Below, piece by piece: positions 1-6,474 of a stretch of 8,319 bases of DNA (positions are counted from its first letter, which is position 1; the number at the start of each line of letters is the position of its first letter). A model generated the notes under the pieces. That model was not told where the DNA came from. It worked only from the letters and a program-made list of their open reading frames with translations, and did no database searches. Source of the stretch: Eubacterium sp. CAG:786 (lineage in GTDB: Bacteria; Bacillota; Clostridia; Oscillospirales; Ruminococcaceae). The position numbers were made by a program, and so were the translations under genes. The stretch is taken from NCBI GenBank assembly GCA_000432175.1, contig HF989500.1:1700-10018 (forward strand), given 5' to 3'.

Positions 1-29
1 GTGTGCTATACACATTTTCACTCAAACAA

Positions 30-47
30 GGTTTTTAGAGGTGACCA
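30..47 (+). repeat. 18-bp direct repeat, left copy
   Basis: GGTTTTTAGAGGTGACCA is identical to positions 4821-4838. The two copies enclose the whole transporter and hydantoinase block. Unlike the right copy, this one is not preceded by a GC-rich terminator stem. Confidence 0.8.
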
Positions 48-104
48 TAAATAATTCAAATCTAAATCCTGCAAGCTTGCTAAACAAAACAGAGATCAGA
101 AGAT

Positions 105-149
105 CAGGGCAAAGGCGCCAATGACGACGCAGTTGCCCTGTTTTTATTT
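105..149 (+). terminator. Intrinsic terminator or attenuator before the ABC operon
   Basis: CAGGGCAA (105-112) pairs perfectly with TTGCCCTG (133-140) around a 20-nt loop and is followed directly by TTTTTATTT. It lies only a few bases before the ribosome binding site of the ATPase gene. It is therefore either the end of an upstream transcription unit or a conditional terminator in the operon's own leader. The sequence does not show a competing antiterminator stem clearly enough to decide. Confidence 0.65.
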
Positions 150-163
150 AAGGAGTGATCGAT

Positions 164-940
164 ATGGCAAACGAGAAAACAGAAATCATGCTGGACAGCA
201 TAGGCATGGTATACAAGGATCAGGGCGGTAATGATGTAACAGCGCTCACCAATGTGACGCTGGATATCAAGAAAGGCGAATTCATCTCGCTGCTCGGTCC
301 CTCGGGCTGTGGTAAGACCACTCTGCTGAGAATAATCGCAGACCTGCTCCACCCGACTTCCGGCAAGATAACGGTAAGTGGAGTAACCCCACGCGAAGCA
401 CGGCTGGCGCAGAGATACGGCATAGTATTCCAGAGCCCGGTGCTCTACGACTGGCGCACAGTCCGCAGGAACGTAATGCTTCCGCTGGAGATAATGCACG
501 TTCCGAAAGACGAACGCGAGGATATCGCAGACAGCATGCTTGAAATGGTGGGACTTACAAACTTCGCAAACCACTATCCGAATCAGCTTTCAGGAGGCAT
601 GCAGCAGAGAGTAGGCATCGCGAGGGCGCTGGCGATACGCCCTGAAATACTCCTGATGAACGAACCGTTCTCGGCGCTGGACGAATTCACCCGGGAAAAG
701 CTCCACATAGACCTGCTGAAGATCTGGCGCAAGACAAACAAGACCGTCATCTTCGTAACGCACAACATTTCCGAAAGTGTGTTCCTTTCAGACCGCGTGT
801 GCGTGCTCTCCCCTCACCCGGGACGGCTTTCAGCGGTAGTCGATATCGACCTGCCAAGACCGCGCACGCTGGATATGACTGACACACAGGAATTCACCGA
901 ACTGGTGGCAAAGGTACGCAACAGCTTCGAGGGAGTATGA
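164..940 (+). CDS. ABC transporter ATP-binding protein, NitT/TauT (SsuB/TauB-like) family
   Basis: This is the cytoplasmic ATPase that would power import through the two permeases encoded next. The protein is 258 residues, normal for the family. Walker A is GPSGCGKTT (45-53), the Q-loop glutamine is Q90, the signature LSGGMQQR is at 142-149, and the switch histidine is H200 in VTH. Walker B reads ILLMNEPF (162-169): the catalytic glutamate is present, but the usual aspartate before it is asparagine (N166). I start at ATG 164 because GGAG (152-155) lies 8 nt upstream; an in-frame GTG at 155 sits inside that Shine-Dalgarno region. The stop overlaps the ATG at 937 as ATGA. The substrate cannot be read from the ATPase. 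The hydantoinase downstream suggests a pyrimidine, hydantoin or related ring compound, by context only. Confidence 0.93.
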   Translation: MANEKTEIMLDSIGMVYKDQGGNDVTALTNVTLDIKKGEFISLLGPSGCGKTTLLRIIADLLHPTSGKITVSGVTPREARLAQRYGIVFQSPVLYDWRTVRRNVMLPLEIMHVPKDEREDIADSMLEMVGLTNFANHYPNQLSGGMQQRVGIARALAIRPEILLMNEPFSALDEFTREKLHIDLLKIWRKTNKTVIFVTHNISESVFLSDRVCVLSPHPGRLSAVVDIDLPRPRTLDMTDTQEFTELVAKVRNSFEGV

Positions 941-1803
941 GGAGGGAACGGCATGACAACAGCAAAAAAGGCGCGGAAAGGCCCCTCCCGGCACTGAAAC
1001 GCTTCATTCATTCAAAGCACATGGTGACGCTGGTCTGGATACTGGGCATAGTGGTCATCTGGGAGATATTCGCATGTATCGTCGCGGCAACCAAGCGCAC
1101 CCCGGTGAATGTGCTGCCACACCTTTACGAGATCATCGGTTCATTCTTCAGCGACAAGAAAGTCACCGGAAAGATGACGATGATAGAGCTTATCGGCACA
1201 GCATGCGGTGAAACGCTTTCCCGCGCGGGTATCGGCTTCCTGACAGGTATCGTGCTGGGATACATACTGGCTCTGCTGATGAACCTTTCAAGGGTGGTCG
1301 AGAAGATAGCTTCCCCCTATCTGATGATAATCCAGATGATACCTATTCTCGGCATGGCGCCGATAATTCTCTCGATAACCGGCGACATAAATTCCGCAAG
1401 AATAGTCATCGCTGCGATACTCACTTTCTATCCGGTTTCAACAAACGTGCTCGCAGGCTTCCGCTTCGTCGAACGCGAAAAGCACGAACTTATGTTCAGC
1501 TACGCAGCAAATAAGTTCCAGCTGTATACAAAAACGCTCATTCCGGCGTGTATCCCATATTTCTTCACCGGGCTGAAAATTTCGGCTCCGATGGCGATAA
1601 CAGCTTCGATACTCGTCGATACGCTGCAGGGTGGAAACGGGCTCGGGTGCATGCTTTCGCAGTCCCTTAAAGGCGGAATGACCCGTCTGGTGTTCTGGGA
1701 TATAGTGCTGATAAGCGCTATCATCGGAATACTGAGCTTCGTTCTGATGGGGCTTATCGAAAGGATCCTCTGCCCCTACAAGCGCAACAAGACCAGCGAC
1801 TGA
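937..1803 (+). CDS. ABC transporter permease 1, NitT/TauT type; start in doubt (possible frameshift)
   Basis: Inner-membrane subunit of the importer with the BPD_transp_1 fold. Numbered from ATG 937 (288 aa), hydrophobic segments lie near 28-50, 97-116, 126-147, 155-174, 206-228 and 254-277. The cytoplasmic EAA-type coupling loop is near 184-205 (key residues YAANKFQLYTKTLIP). The reading frame from 937 is open throughout, but GAGGGAG (929-935) is only 1 nt from that ATG, too close for a normal site. A much better start is ATG 953, 6 nt after AGGAGGG (940-946). This gives the same arrangement as permease 2, where the upstream stop TGA runs directly into GGAGGG. From 953 the frame stops after 14 codons unless one base is gained, or a -1 slip occurs at A AAA AAG (964-970). 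With that correction the protein is 283 aa. Function as a permease is secure; the true N terminus is not. Confidence 0.88.
   Translation: MRRERHDNSKKGAERPLPALKRFIHSKHMVTLVWILGIVVIWEIFACIVAATKRTPVNVLPHLYEIIGSFFSDKKVTGKMTMIELIGTACGETLSRAGIGFLTGIVLGYILALLMNLSRVVEKIASPYLMIIQMIPILGMAPIILSITGDINSARIVIAAILTFYPVSTNVLAGFRFVEREKHELMFSYAANKFQLYTKTLIPACIPYFFTGLKISAPMAITASILVDTLQGGNGLGCMLSQSLKGGMTRLVFWDIVLISAIIGILSFVLMGLIERILCPYKRNKTSD
964..970 (+). other. A AAA AAG slippery heptamer, in phase with ATG 953
   Basis: The heptamer is read as A AAA AAG in the frame of ATG 953. A -1 shift here continues with GGC GCG GAA, exactly the permease frame, which stays open to 1803. A AAA AAG is the classic efficient bacterial -1 slip site, as in dnaX. 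The AGGAGGG at 940-946 lies about 17 nt upstream. I see no convincing stimulatory stem-loop just downstream. Loss of one A from an original run of seven, by mutation or sequencing error, explains the data equally well. Confidence 0.45.
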
Positions 1804-1814
1804 GGAGGGATATC

Positions 1815-2615
1815 ATGAAAACGAAAAAGTGGCTGGGCGTTCTCTCCAGCGTTGGATTACCGCTTCTGTTCGGCATTGTGATATTCGTGCTGTGGCAGAC
1901 GCAGGTGCTGCATTCCTGGCTGGGAACTGATACGATAACGCTCCCGATGCCGACCCGTATCAGCGAGATAATCTCACAGAACAAGGACAGCATAGGCAGC
2001 CAGGTCAAAATGACGCTGATAGTCGCGCTGGGCGGACTTGCCGCGGGAAGCGTCCTTGGATATCTCATCGCGGTGGTAGCGTCGATATTCCGCAAATGGG
2101 GTGCAGGCGGTCTGACGATCGTTTCCGCGTTCAATGCGATACCGATAGTCGCTCTTGCCCCGGTGATAAACAACTGGACCCGCGACGTCAGCAACGATGT
2201 TTCAGTAAGAAGCACGCTTGCAAAGATAATCGTGGTGACGATATCCTGCACGGCTGCAATGAGCGTCAACGCTTTCCGCGGTCTGATCGAGCTAAAGCCT
2301 TTCAGCGAAGATCTGATGACCTCCTACGCGGCGCCAAAGATAGTGGTATTCACGAAGCTGCGGCTCCCGAACTCGCTGCCGTATGTGTTCACGGCGCTGA
2401 GAGTGAGCGTACCGGCAAGCGTTATCGGCGCGCTGGTAAATGAGTACTTCGCAGAAGACACGGTAGGCGTCGGCCGTCAGATACGCGAAAACATCGTCAA
2501 GGGACAATACCCCACGGCGTGGGCTTACATCGCGACAGCATGCGCGATAGGGATTGGAATGTACATCATTCTCATGCTGGTTGAACGTATGGTACTTAAA
2601 CGCAGAAGAGCGTGA
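1815..2615 (+). CDS. ABC transporter permease 2, NitT/TauT type
   Basis: Second inner-membrane subunit, 266 aa, expected to pair with permease 1. Hydrophobic segments lie near 8-28, 66-92, 100-118, 135-155, 188-207 and 235-258. The EAA-type coupling loop is at about 165-190 (key residues EDLMTSYAAPKIVVFTKLRLP), matching the equivalent loop of permease 1. The start is well supported: the permease 1 stop TGA (1801-1803) runs into GGAGGG (1804-1809), 5 nt before ATG 1815. The same spacing style suggests translational coupling of all three transporter genes. The last residues are the basic LKRRRA, typical of a cytoplasmic tail. No defect is visible. Confidence 0.92.
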   Translation: MKTKKWLGVLSSVGLPLLFGIVIFVLWQTQVLHSWLGTDTITLPMPTRISEIISQNKDSIGSQVKMTLIVALGGLAAGSVLGYLIAVVASIFRKWGAGGLTIVSAFNAIPIVALAPVINNWTRDVSNDVSVRSTLAKIIVVTISCTAAMSVNAFRGLIELKPFSEDLMTSYAAPKIVVFTKLRLPNSLPYVFTALRVSVPASVIGALVNEYFAEDTVGVGRQIRENIVKGQYPTAWAYIATACAIGIGMYIILMLVERMVLKRRRA

Positions 2616-2644
2616 CTCTTCCGTTTAGTATAGAACAAAAGTAT

Positions 2645-3844
2645 ATGAAAGCAGAAAGAAAGAGATTTTTACTTGCAGGAGTTGCAGCGATCGTTGCATG
2701 CAGTTCACTGCATGTTCCGGTGGGTGGCACTACCATGGTTTTCGACTTCGCACTGCAGGATTTCAACGAAACGATGACCCAGACCTTTGAGCGCAGGAAT
2801 GCCCTCGCAGCCCTGGACGCAGCGGTGGATTACTCGTTCCACATCGGAGTCAAGGATATCCACGGTGAACTGCTGGACAGCATAAAGGACGCCTGCGATA
2901 TCGGCGTGACTTCCTACAAAGTGTTCATGGTGTATGATTTCGGCGTAAAGGACGGCGTTTTCTACCAGCTGCTGACAAAGTCCAAGGAGTTCGGTGCGCT
3001 GATCGCAGCCCACGCTGAGAATAACGAGCTTGTGAATACCCTCACCGAAAAGTACATCAGCGAAGGCAATACCGACGCGTGGTACCACTATATGAGCCGT
3101 CCGGAATTCGTAGAGGGCGAGGCTGACGAGCGCGCGATAAATCTTGCAAAAGCTGCAAATGCTCCGCTGTACATCGTCCATCTCGCAAACAAGCAGGGCG
3201 TCGAGGCAGTCACCAGGGCAAAGGACGAGGGCTATGAGATTTACGCTGAGACCTGCCCGCAGTACCTTGAATTTACCAGCGACGTATACAAGCGCGCAGA
3301 CGGGCGCAACTTCATATGTTCGCCACCAATGAAGGGCAAGGAGTCACAGGACGCTATCTGGGAAGCCATCAGACGCGGCGACATCGATACCATCGCCACT
3401 GACCACTGCCCGTTCCAGCAGAGCGAAAAGGACTGGGGGTTCCACGACTTCCGCAAGATACCCAACGGCTGCGCGGGAATTGAGAACATGTATCCCTACA
3501 TGCTCGGCAAGGCAAACGACGGTATAATAAGCTTTGAGAAAGCGGTTGAGCTTTGCTCCACCAATCCCGCAAAAATATTCGGCTGCACCGAAATGGGAGA
3601 GATCACTCCCGGCAAGGACGCCGACATCGTTATCTACGACCCCGCAAAGGAATTCACGATACACCATCGTCATGGAAACCATCACCGGTTCCAACGGCGT
3701 TATCATTCCCCCGGAGGGCTACCTCGCAGGAGTGCGCAAGATCTGCGACGACTACGGCATCATGATGATCTGCGACGAGGTTATGGCTGGCTTCGGGCGC
3801 ACCGGCAAGATGTTCGCGTTCGAGAATTTCGGCGTAAAGCCTGA
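2645..3844 (+). pseudogene. Lipoprotein signal peptide joined to a truncated dihydropyrimidinase/hydantoinase
   Basis: From ATG 2645 the first 19 codons look like a lipoprotein signal peptide (basic KAERKR, hydrophobic core, lipobox IVAC with C19). This is probably the start of the missing substrate-binding protein of the importer. From about VGGTTMVFDFALQ the protein is a clear cyclic amidase, which opens dihydropyrimidines or hydantoins. Counting from a possible GTG at 2612, the carboxylated lysine is K103 (SYKVFM), and the metal and catalytic residues H134 (AHAEN), H190 (IVHLA) and D264 (TDHCPF) are present. The HxH metal pair and about 60-80 N-terminal residues are absent. Homology ends at about 3661 (KEFTI), short of the usual C terminus. 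The remaining frame to 3844 is out-of-frame aminotransferase sequence, rich in Arg and His. There is no good ribosome binding site before 2645. Very likely non-functional as an enzyme; family assignment is strong. Confidence 0.85.
2697..2714. repeat. Perfect 8-bp inverted repeat at the signal peptide/hydantoinase junction
   Basis: CATGCAGT (2697-2704), a 2-nt spacer, then ACTGCATG (2707-2714). It falls in the codons just after the lipobox, at the place where similarity changes from lipoprotein signal peptide to hydantoinase. It may have promoted the deletion, or be chance. Confidence 0.6.
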
Positions 3845-4367
3845 TATCGTAAGCTTCGCGAAAGGCGTTACCTGCGGTTATGTTCAGCTTGGCGGCGTTG
3901 CAGTCAGCAAGAAGATCGCGGAATATTTCGACGACAACGTTCTCCAGTGCGGACTTACCTACAGCGGACACCCGCTTGCCTGCGCAGCCGGCGTTGCCTG
4001 CCTGAACTACTACAAGGACAACAATATCCTCGATAATGTAAACAAGAGCGGCAAGGTCCTCGGTGAGATACTCGAAGAACTCAAGACAAAGCACAAGTGC
4101 GTCGGAGACGTACGCTGCATCGGTTTGTTCTCCGCTATCGAACTGGTAAAGGATAAGGACACCCGCGAGGCGCTTGTTCCCTACGGTGGCGATAAGCTCG
4201 GCGTTATGGGCGGAATTATCGGCAAGCTGAAAGCAAAGAAGTTCATGACGTATTCCCACGAGAACATGATACTCATCTGCCCGCCCCTGATAATCACCCC
4301 GGAACAGCTGCGCGAGGAAATGGTCAAGGTAGACGAGGTACTCACCGAAGTTGACGCAACTCTATAA
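3663..4367 (+). pseudogene. C-terminal half of a class III (PLP) aminotransferase
   Basis: About 234 codons of a class III aminotransferase (fold type I), an enzyme that moves an amino group from an omega- or beta-amino acid to a keto acid. The fragment begins at TIVMETITGSNG, equivalent to the mid-protein IVEP..G.NG motif. It keeps the PLP-nitrogen aspartate in CDEVMAGFGRTGK (codon 3774-3776), the Schiff-base lysine in FAKGVT (codon 3861-3863) and TYSGHPLACAA. Around 200 N-terminal residues, including most of the cofactor phosphate pocket, are missing. Its frame is shifted +1 relative to the preceding hydantoinase. The open frame extends back to 3534, but 3534-3662 is hydantoinase DNA in the wrong frame, so that ATG is not a real start. 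In context it probably once transaminated beta-alanine or a relative from pyrimidine breakdown. The exact substrate is an inference. Confidence 0.85.
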
Positions 4368-4386
4368 AAGGAAGGAGCGATGAAGC

Positions 4387-4787
4387 ATGGCTAATTCACA
4401 GCACTACGCAGACGCGCCGCCAGTAAAGCTTGAGGACTATATCCCCGCAAAGCTGTTCCGCACGGTGCATCGCACTGAAGCTGAACTGCCTGGTGGAATA
4501 ACGTAGGTCAAGGTGATAATCGACATTGAAAGACCCCTTGCAAAAAAGCTGTCCTTCCGGACCAGCAGCAGCGGCAGGATACACGGATTTGTCCGCATGG
4601 ACGACCTGCTGAAGTCGATCAACACCAAGGCTGACAAGGGCTCGACGATACGCCGCATAACCATCAACGACTGGGGAAACAAGGCGCTTATGGTCATCGA
4701 AATGGAGAAGCATTCTTCGTGCCGATAGCCCAGCTGACAGATCTTCTGGAGAACTGCCGCAGGGCGCCTCAGCAGTCAGTCAAATAA
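4387..4787 (+). pseudogene. Broken small gene of unknown function (internal amber stop plus frameshift)
   Basis: A good start exists: GGAAGGAG (4370-4377) then ATG 4387, 20 nt after the aminotransferase stop. The frame runs 39 codons (MANSQHYADAPPVKLEDY...) to TAG 4504-4506, then stays open in the same frame with protein-like content (IDIERPLAKKLSF, RIHGFVRMDDLL) to a stop at 4726-4728. Near 4714 the coding signal appears to move frame, because TTC 4716 onward reads FVPIAQLTDLLENCRR and ends in TAA 4785-4787, just before the terminator. One lost base after CAT 4711-4713 would reconcile the two. I do not recognise the family. It could be one damaged gene of about 133 codons, or the 5' end of one gene deleted into the 3' end of another near 4500. 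Confidence 0.5.
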
Positions 4788-4790
4788 AAG

Positions 4791-4828
4791 AACCGGGCAC
4801 GGCTGATAGCGGCTGCGCCCGGTTTTTA
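4791..4828 (+). terminator. Strong rho-independent terminator of the left block
   Basis: AACCGGGC (4791-4798) pairs perfectly with GCCCGGTT (4817-4824) around an 18-nt loop, followed by a T-run to 4827. AAAAG on the left side also gives it some capacity to stop transcription on the opposite strand. It follows the TAA at 4785-4787 directly, supporting that frame as the real gene end. The right half of the stem and the T-run are part of the 18-bp direct repeat. Confidence 0.85.
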
Positions 4829-4838
4829 GAGGTGACCA
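4821..4838 (+). repeat. 18-bp direct repeat, right copy
   Basis: Identical to 30-47. It begins inside the terminator stem and ends exactly where the aldo/keto reductase remnant on the other strand begins (4839), so it sits at a change of sequence context. Confidence 0.8.
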
Positions 4839-4991
4839 GACTATAGACATGAACCACTCAACGATCTCAGGGTCGCGGTGCGAGAAAAACAGGCTCTTTC
4901 CGGTGTCGATATAACCCGAGCCGCTCTGCAGCAGAAATCTCAGTGCGGCCTGCGCAGAAGTCTTGCCGTACTTTCCGACAGCGCCGGAGAC
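4839..4991 (-). pseudogene. C-terminal scrap of an aldo/keto reductase (2,5-diketogluconate reductase-like)
   Basis: Read on the minus strand, about 51 codons give GAVGKYGKTSAQAALRFLLQ, a typical AKR helix, followed directly by DTGKSLFFSHRDPEIVEWF, the C-terminal tail of the same kind of enzyme. The segment normally between them, with the NADPH-binding IPKS motif and about 30 residues in all, is missing. No start exists: an in-frame stop (TAG) lies just upstream. The last codons run into the terminator and direct repeat with no native stop. This is a doubly deleted remnant. It follows the hydrolase stop by 25 nt on the same strand. Confidence 0.75.
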
Positions 4992-5016
4992 GTTCTATCT
5001 TCTCACAAAACGCGCG

Positions 5017-5925
5017 TCATACCAGGTAACGTAACATATTGATATGACCGTCGTGCGCCTCCCTGACATTGTTCTTCACCGGGTAGCCGTGAAACAGCCC
5101 TTTTCCCACTTCCAGCGCGACTTCAACACCGGCGCTTTCCAGCCGCGACACAAGGCTGCCGCACATCGAATAAAGCACCTCGCAATCCGCAAAGCAGACG
5201 TGCGCCCGGTCAAGACCGTCATAAATTCCAAGCTGTGGATATAGCATATAATCCGGAAGTTCCTTTCCGTGGGTGATAAGGTCGCGGAATGTATCCAGCC
5301 ACTCCGCGGGAATGAAAGGATCAGTTTTGTCAAGCTGCATGGCGTGTTCGCGCTCTTCCTGCGAATAAATACACATCATCGGAGAGGAAACATACAGCCG
5401 TTCCGGCATGGGCACGCCATCGTTTTTGGCGTTGATATGCGAAACAAGGCCCAGCGCGAGATTACCCCCAACTGAACAGCCCGCGACTGCAACGTTCTCC
5501 ACGCCATATTCCGCGATAATCCGCTGAAACAGCCAGTATATCATATCAAGCGACAGGTCTATCGAACCGTACAGGCACAGCGGGTAATACGGAATTATCA
5601 CATCTCTGCCGGTCCTCAGCGCAAGTTCCTCAAAGAACTTGTAGTCCCAGCCGTCCGGATAACTGAACATTCCGCCACCGGGAATGAACATAATGGCGTC
5701 TTCCCTTTTCTGCCTGTGCCTTATGAGTGAAAAGACATACAAGTTCTCGTTCTTCATCTCAAATGTGAGTTCCGGGGAAAACGTCTTATCCGGAACATAA
5801 ATGACCCGCGATTTCTTACCGTATTTTTCGCATATCCCGTCAGCAGATATTTTCAGCTTCCTTTTGGATCCGAAAAGCTTTGCAGCGCCTTTTATCGCGT
5901 GGTATTTCAGTGAATATTCCGGCAT
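5017..5925 (-). CDS. Alpha/beta hydrolase (HSL/acetyl-esterase-like)
   Basis: Predicted cytoplasmic serine hydrolase of 302 aa, the usual size for the hormone-sensitive-lipase-like esterase group. An oxyanion motif PGGG is at 82-85 (HGGG in classical members). The nucleophile elbow GCSVGG is at 149-154 with S151. The likely base is H279 in LFHGYP, and the acid is probably E249 or D247 in FADCEVL. There is no signal peptide or membrane segment. I start at ATG 5925 (MPEYSL), because GGAGGA lies about 8 nt upstream; the open frame extends to 6006, but that part contains the promoter. A near-perfect promoter precedes it, so it is probably transcribed alone. The substrate is unknown: small acyl esters are typical of the family, but no specific activity can be claimed. 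It sits between two aldo/keto reductase remnants and is the only intact gene on that strand. Confidence 0.9.
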   Translation of the reverse strand: MPEYSLKYHAIKGAAKLFGSKRKLKISADGICEKYGKKSRVIYVPDKTFSPELTFEMKNENLYVFSLIRHRQKREDAIMFIPGGGMFSYPDGWDYKFFEELALRTGRDVIIPYYPLCLYGSIDLSLDMIYWLFQRIIAEYGVENVAVAGCSVGGNLALGLVSHINAKNDGVPMPERLYVSSPMMCIYSQEEREHAMQLDKTDPFIPAEWLDTFRDLITHGKELPDYMLYPQLGIYDGLDRAHVCFADCEVLYSMCGSLVSRLESAGVEVALEVGKGLFHGYPVKNNVREAHDGHINMLRYLV

Positions 5926-5962
5926 TGTGGCATTCCTCCGACATCGAAAGTTGTTATATGAA

Positions 5963-5991
5963 ATTATATCACAAAAGCTGTGTATTGTCAA
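5963..5991 (-). promoter_or_regulatory. Consensus sigma-A promoter of the hydrolase gene
   Basis: On the minus strand TTGACA (5991-5986) is followed by a 17-nt spacer and TATAAT (5968-5963). Both boxes and the spacing match consensus exactly. The predicted transcript starts near 5956 and gives a leader of about 30 nt. Confidence 0.85.
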
Positions 5992-6007
5992 CACGGAACA
6001 GCACAAA

Positions 6008-6032
6008 AGCGGAGATTATCATTGCCTCCGCT
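6008..6032 (-). terminator. Weak hairpin terminator upstream of the hydrolase promoter
   Basis: AGCGGAG (6008-6014) pairs with CTCCGCT (6026-6032) around an 11-nt loop. Read on the minus strand it is followed by TTTTGTGC. It would separate the aldo/keto reductase remnant from the hydrolase unit. The T-run is short, so efficiency is doubtful. A second hairpin, GGGTGT (6074-6079) with ACACCC (6089-6094), lies nearby without a T-run. Confidence 0.45.
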
Positions 6033-6102
6033 GTTGCGTTATTCAGTTGACGTGCTCATACAAGAGCGCTCACGGGTGTGATTTTGTTACACCCAGCTTT
6101 AT

Positions 6103-6350
6103 TCAGCGCGTCACTTGGATTTTTTTCATTTTCTCAATCCGCTGAACGAGCGCGGTTTCATAAGCCCTGCATGCCTTGAACTTCGGGTAATTCCCCGCAC
6201 CCTGAGCACGATGAGGTAAAAGTCAAAATAATCCACCCCGCACCATTTCAGCTGGTTCTCAAAGAAAGTCCGGATATCCTCCTGCTTGTTGAAACAGCTG
6301 TCAGTGAGCTTACCATATGATAATCCAAACAGATTTTTTGTCAACAGCAT
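6103..6350 (-). pseudogene. Frameshifted fragment of a ferredoxin-type aldo/keto reductase
   Basis: The minus-strand frame from 6350 includes KQEDIRTFFENQLKWCGV followed by DYFDFYLI, the characteristic segment of [4Fe-4S] aldo/keto reductases (NEQLEKCGVDYFDYYLLH). After codon ATC (6212-6210) only two bases stand where a histidine codon is expected. The family sequence then continues in another frame as AQGAGNYPKFKACRAYETA (from 6207). That frame ends at TGA 6105-6103 after a few unrelated codons. The N-terminal barrel strands with the catalytic tyrosine, the rest of the barrel and the cluster cysteines are absent. This is a different family from the scrap at 4839-4991, so the two are not simply halves of one gene. 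Confidence 0.72.
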
Positions 6351-6445
6351 TGTTGAATATTTGTGTAATTCAGCGAAAAATTCTTAGTGCACGCCATGCA
6401 GTTAGTCAATACTTACAAAGATGATATTCTTACTTTATCAGACTA
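6351..6445. other. AT-rich intergenic stretch
   Basis: I see no gene, RNA or clear repeat here. It separates the divergent aldo/keto reductase remnant from the ZIP promoter. Confidence 0.6.
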
Positions 6446-6474
6446 TTGCAAGATAAACGTGACTGTGTTATAAT
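6446..6474 (+). promoter_or_regulatory. Promoter of the ZIP transporter gene
   Basis: TTGCAA (6446-6451), a 17-nt spacer, then TATAAT (6469-6474), preceded by TG one base away (extended -10). The operator-like palindrome begins on the last base of the -10. The same promoter form recurs at 7372-7400. Confidence 0.8.

Larger units (their letters stand above)
1..163 (+). promoter_or_regulatory. Leader region of the ABC transporter operon
   Basis: No gene is visible here. A possible extended -10 (TGCTATAC, 4-11) lies at the window edge, where any -35 would be cut off. If it is used, transcription would start near 17-19 and leave a leader of about 145 nt. That leader contains a terminator-like hairpin (105-149) just before the ribosome binding site AAGGAG (150-155). 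This layout resembles a transcription-attenuated leader, but I could not match the sequence to a known riboswitch class (TPP, purine, guanidine and preQ1 signatures are not apparent). A short perfect palindrome GCAAGCTTGC lies at 71-80. The hairpin could equally be the terminator of a gene to the left of the window. Confidence 0.35.

Noticed and set aside
104..574. Minus-strand 156-codon ORF over the ATPase gene
   Set aside because: Opposite-strand shadow of a well-supported ABC ATPase; no recognisable domain or ribosome binding site.
3534..3662. N-terminal part of the plus-strand frame leading into the aminotransferase
   Set aside because: This DNA encodes hydantoinase in another frame; the Arg/Ser/Pro-rich translation is a shadow, so the ATG at 3534 is not a true start.
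4849..4914. Short plus-strand ORF after GAGGTGA in the right direct repeat
   Set aside because: The spacing is too long for a normal Shine-Dalgarno, and the frame is antisense to the aldo/keto reductase remnant.
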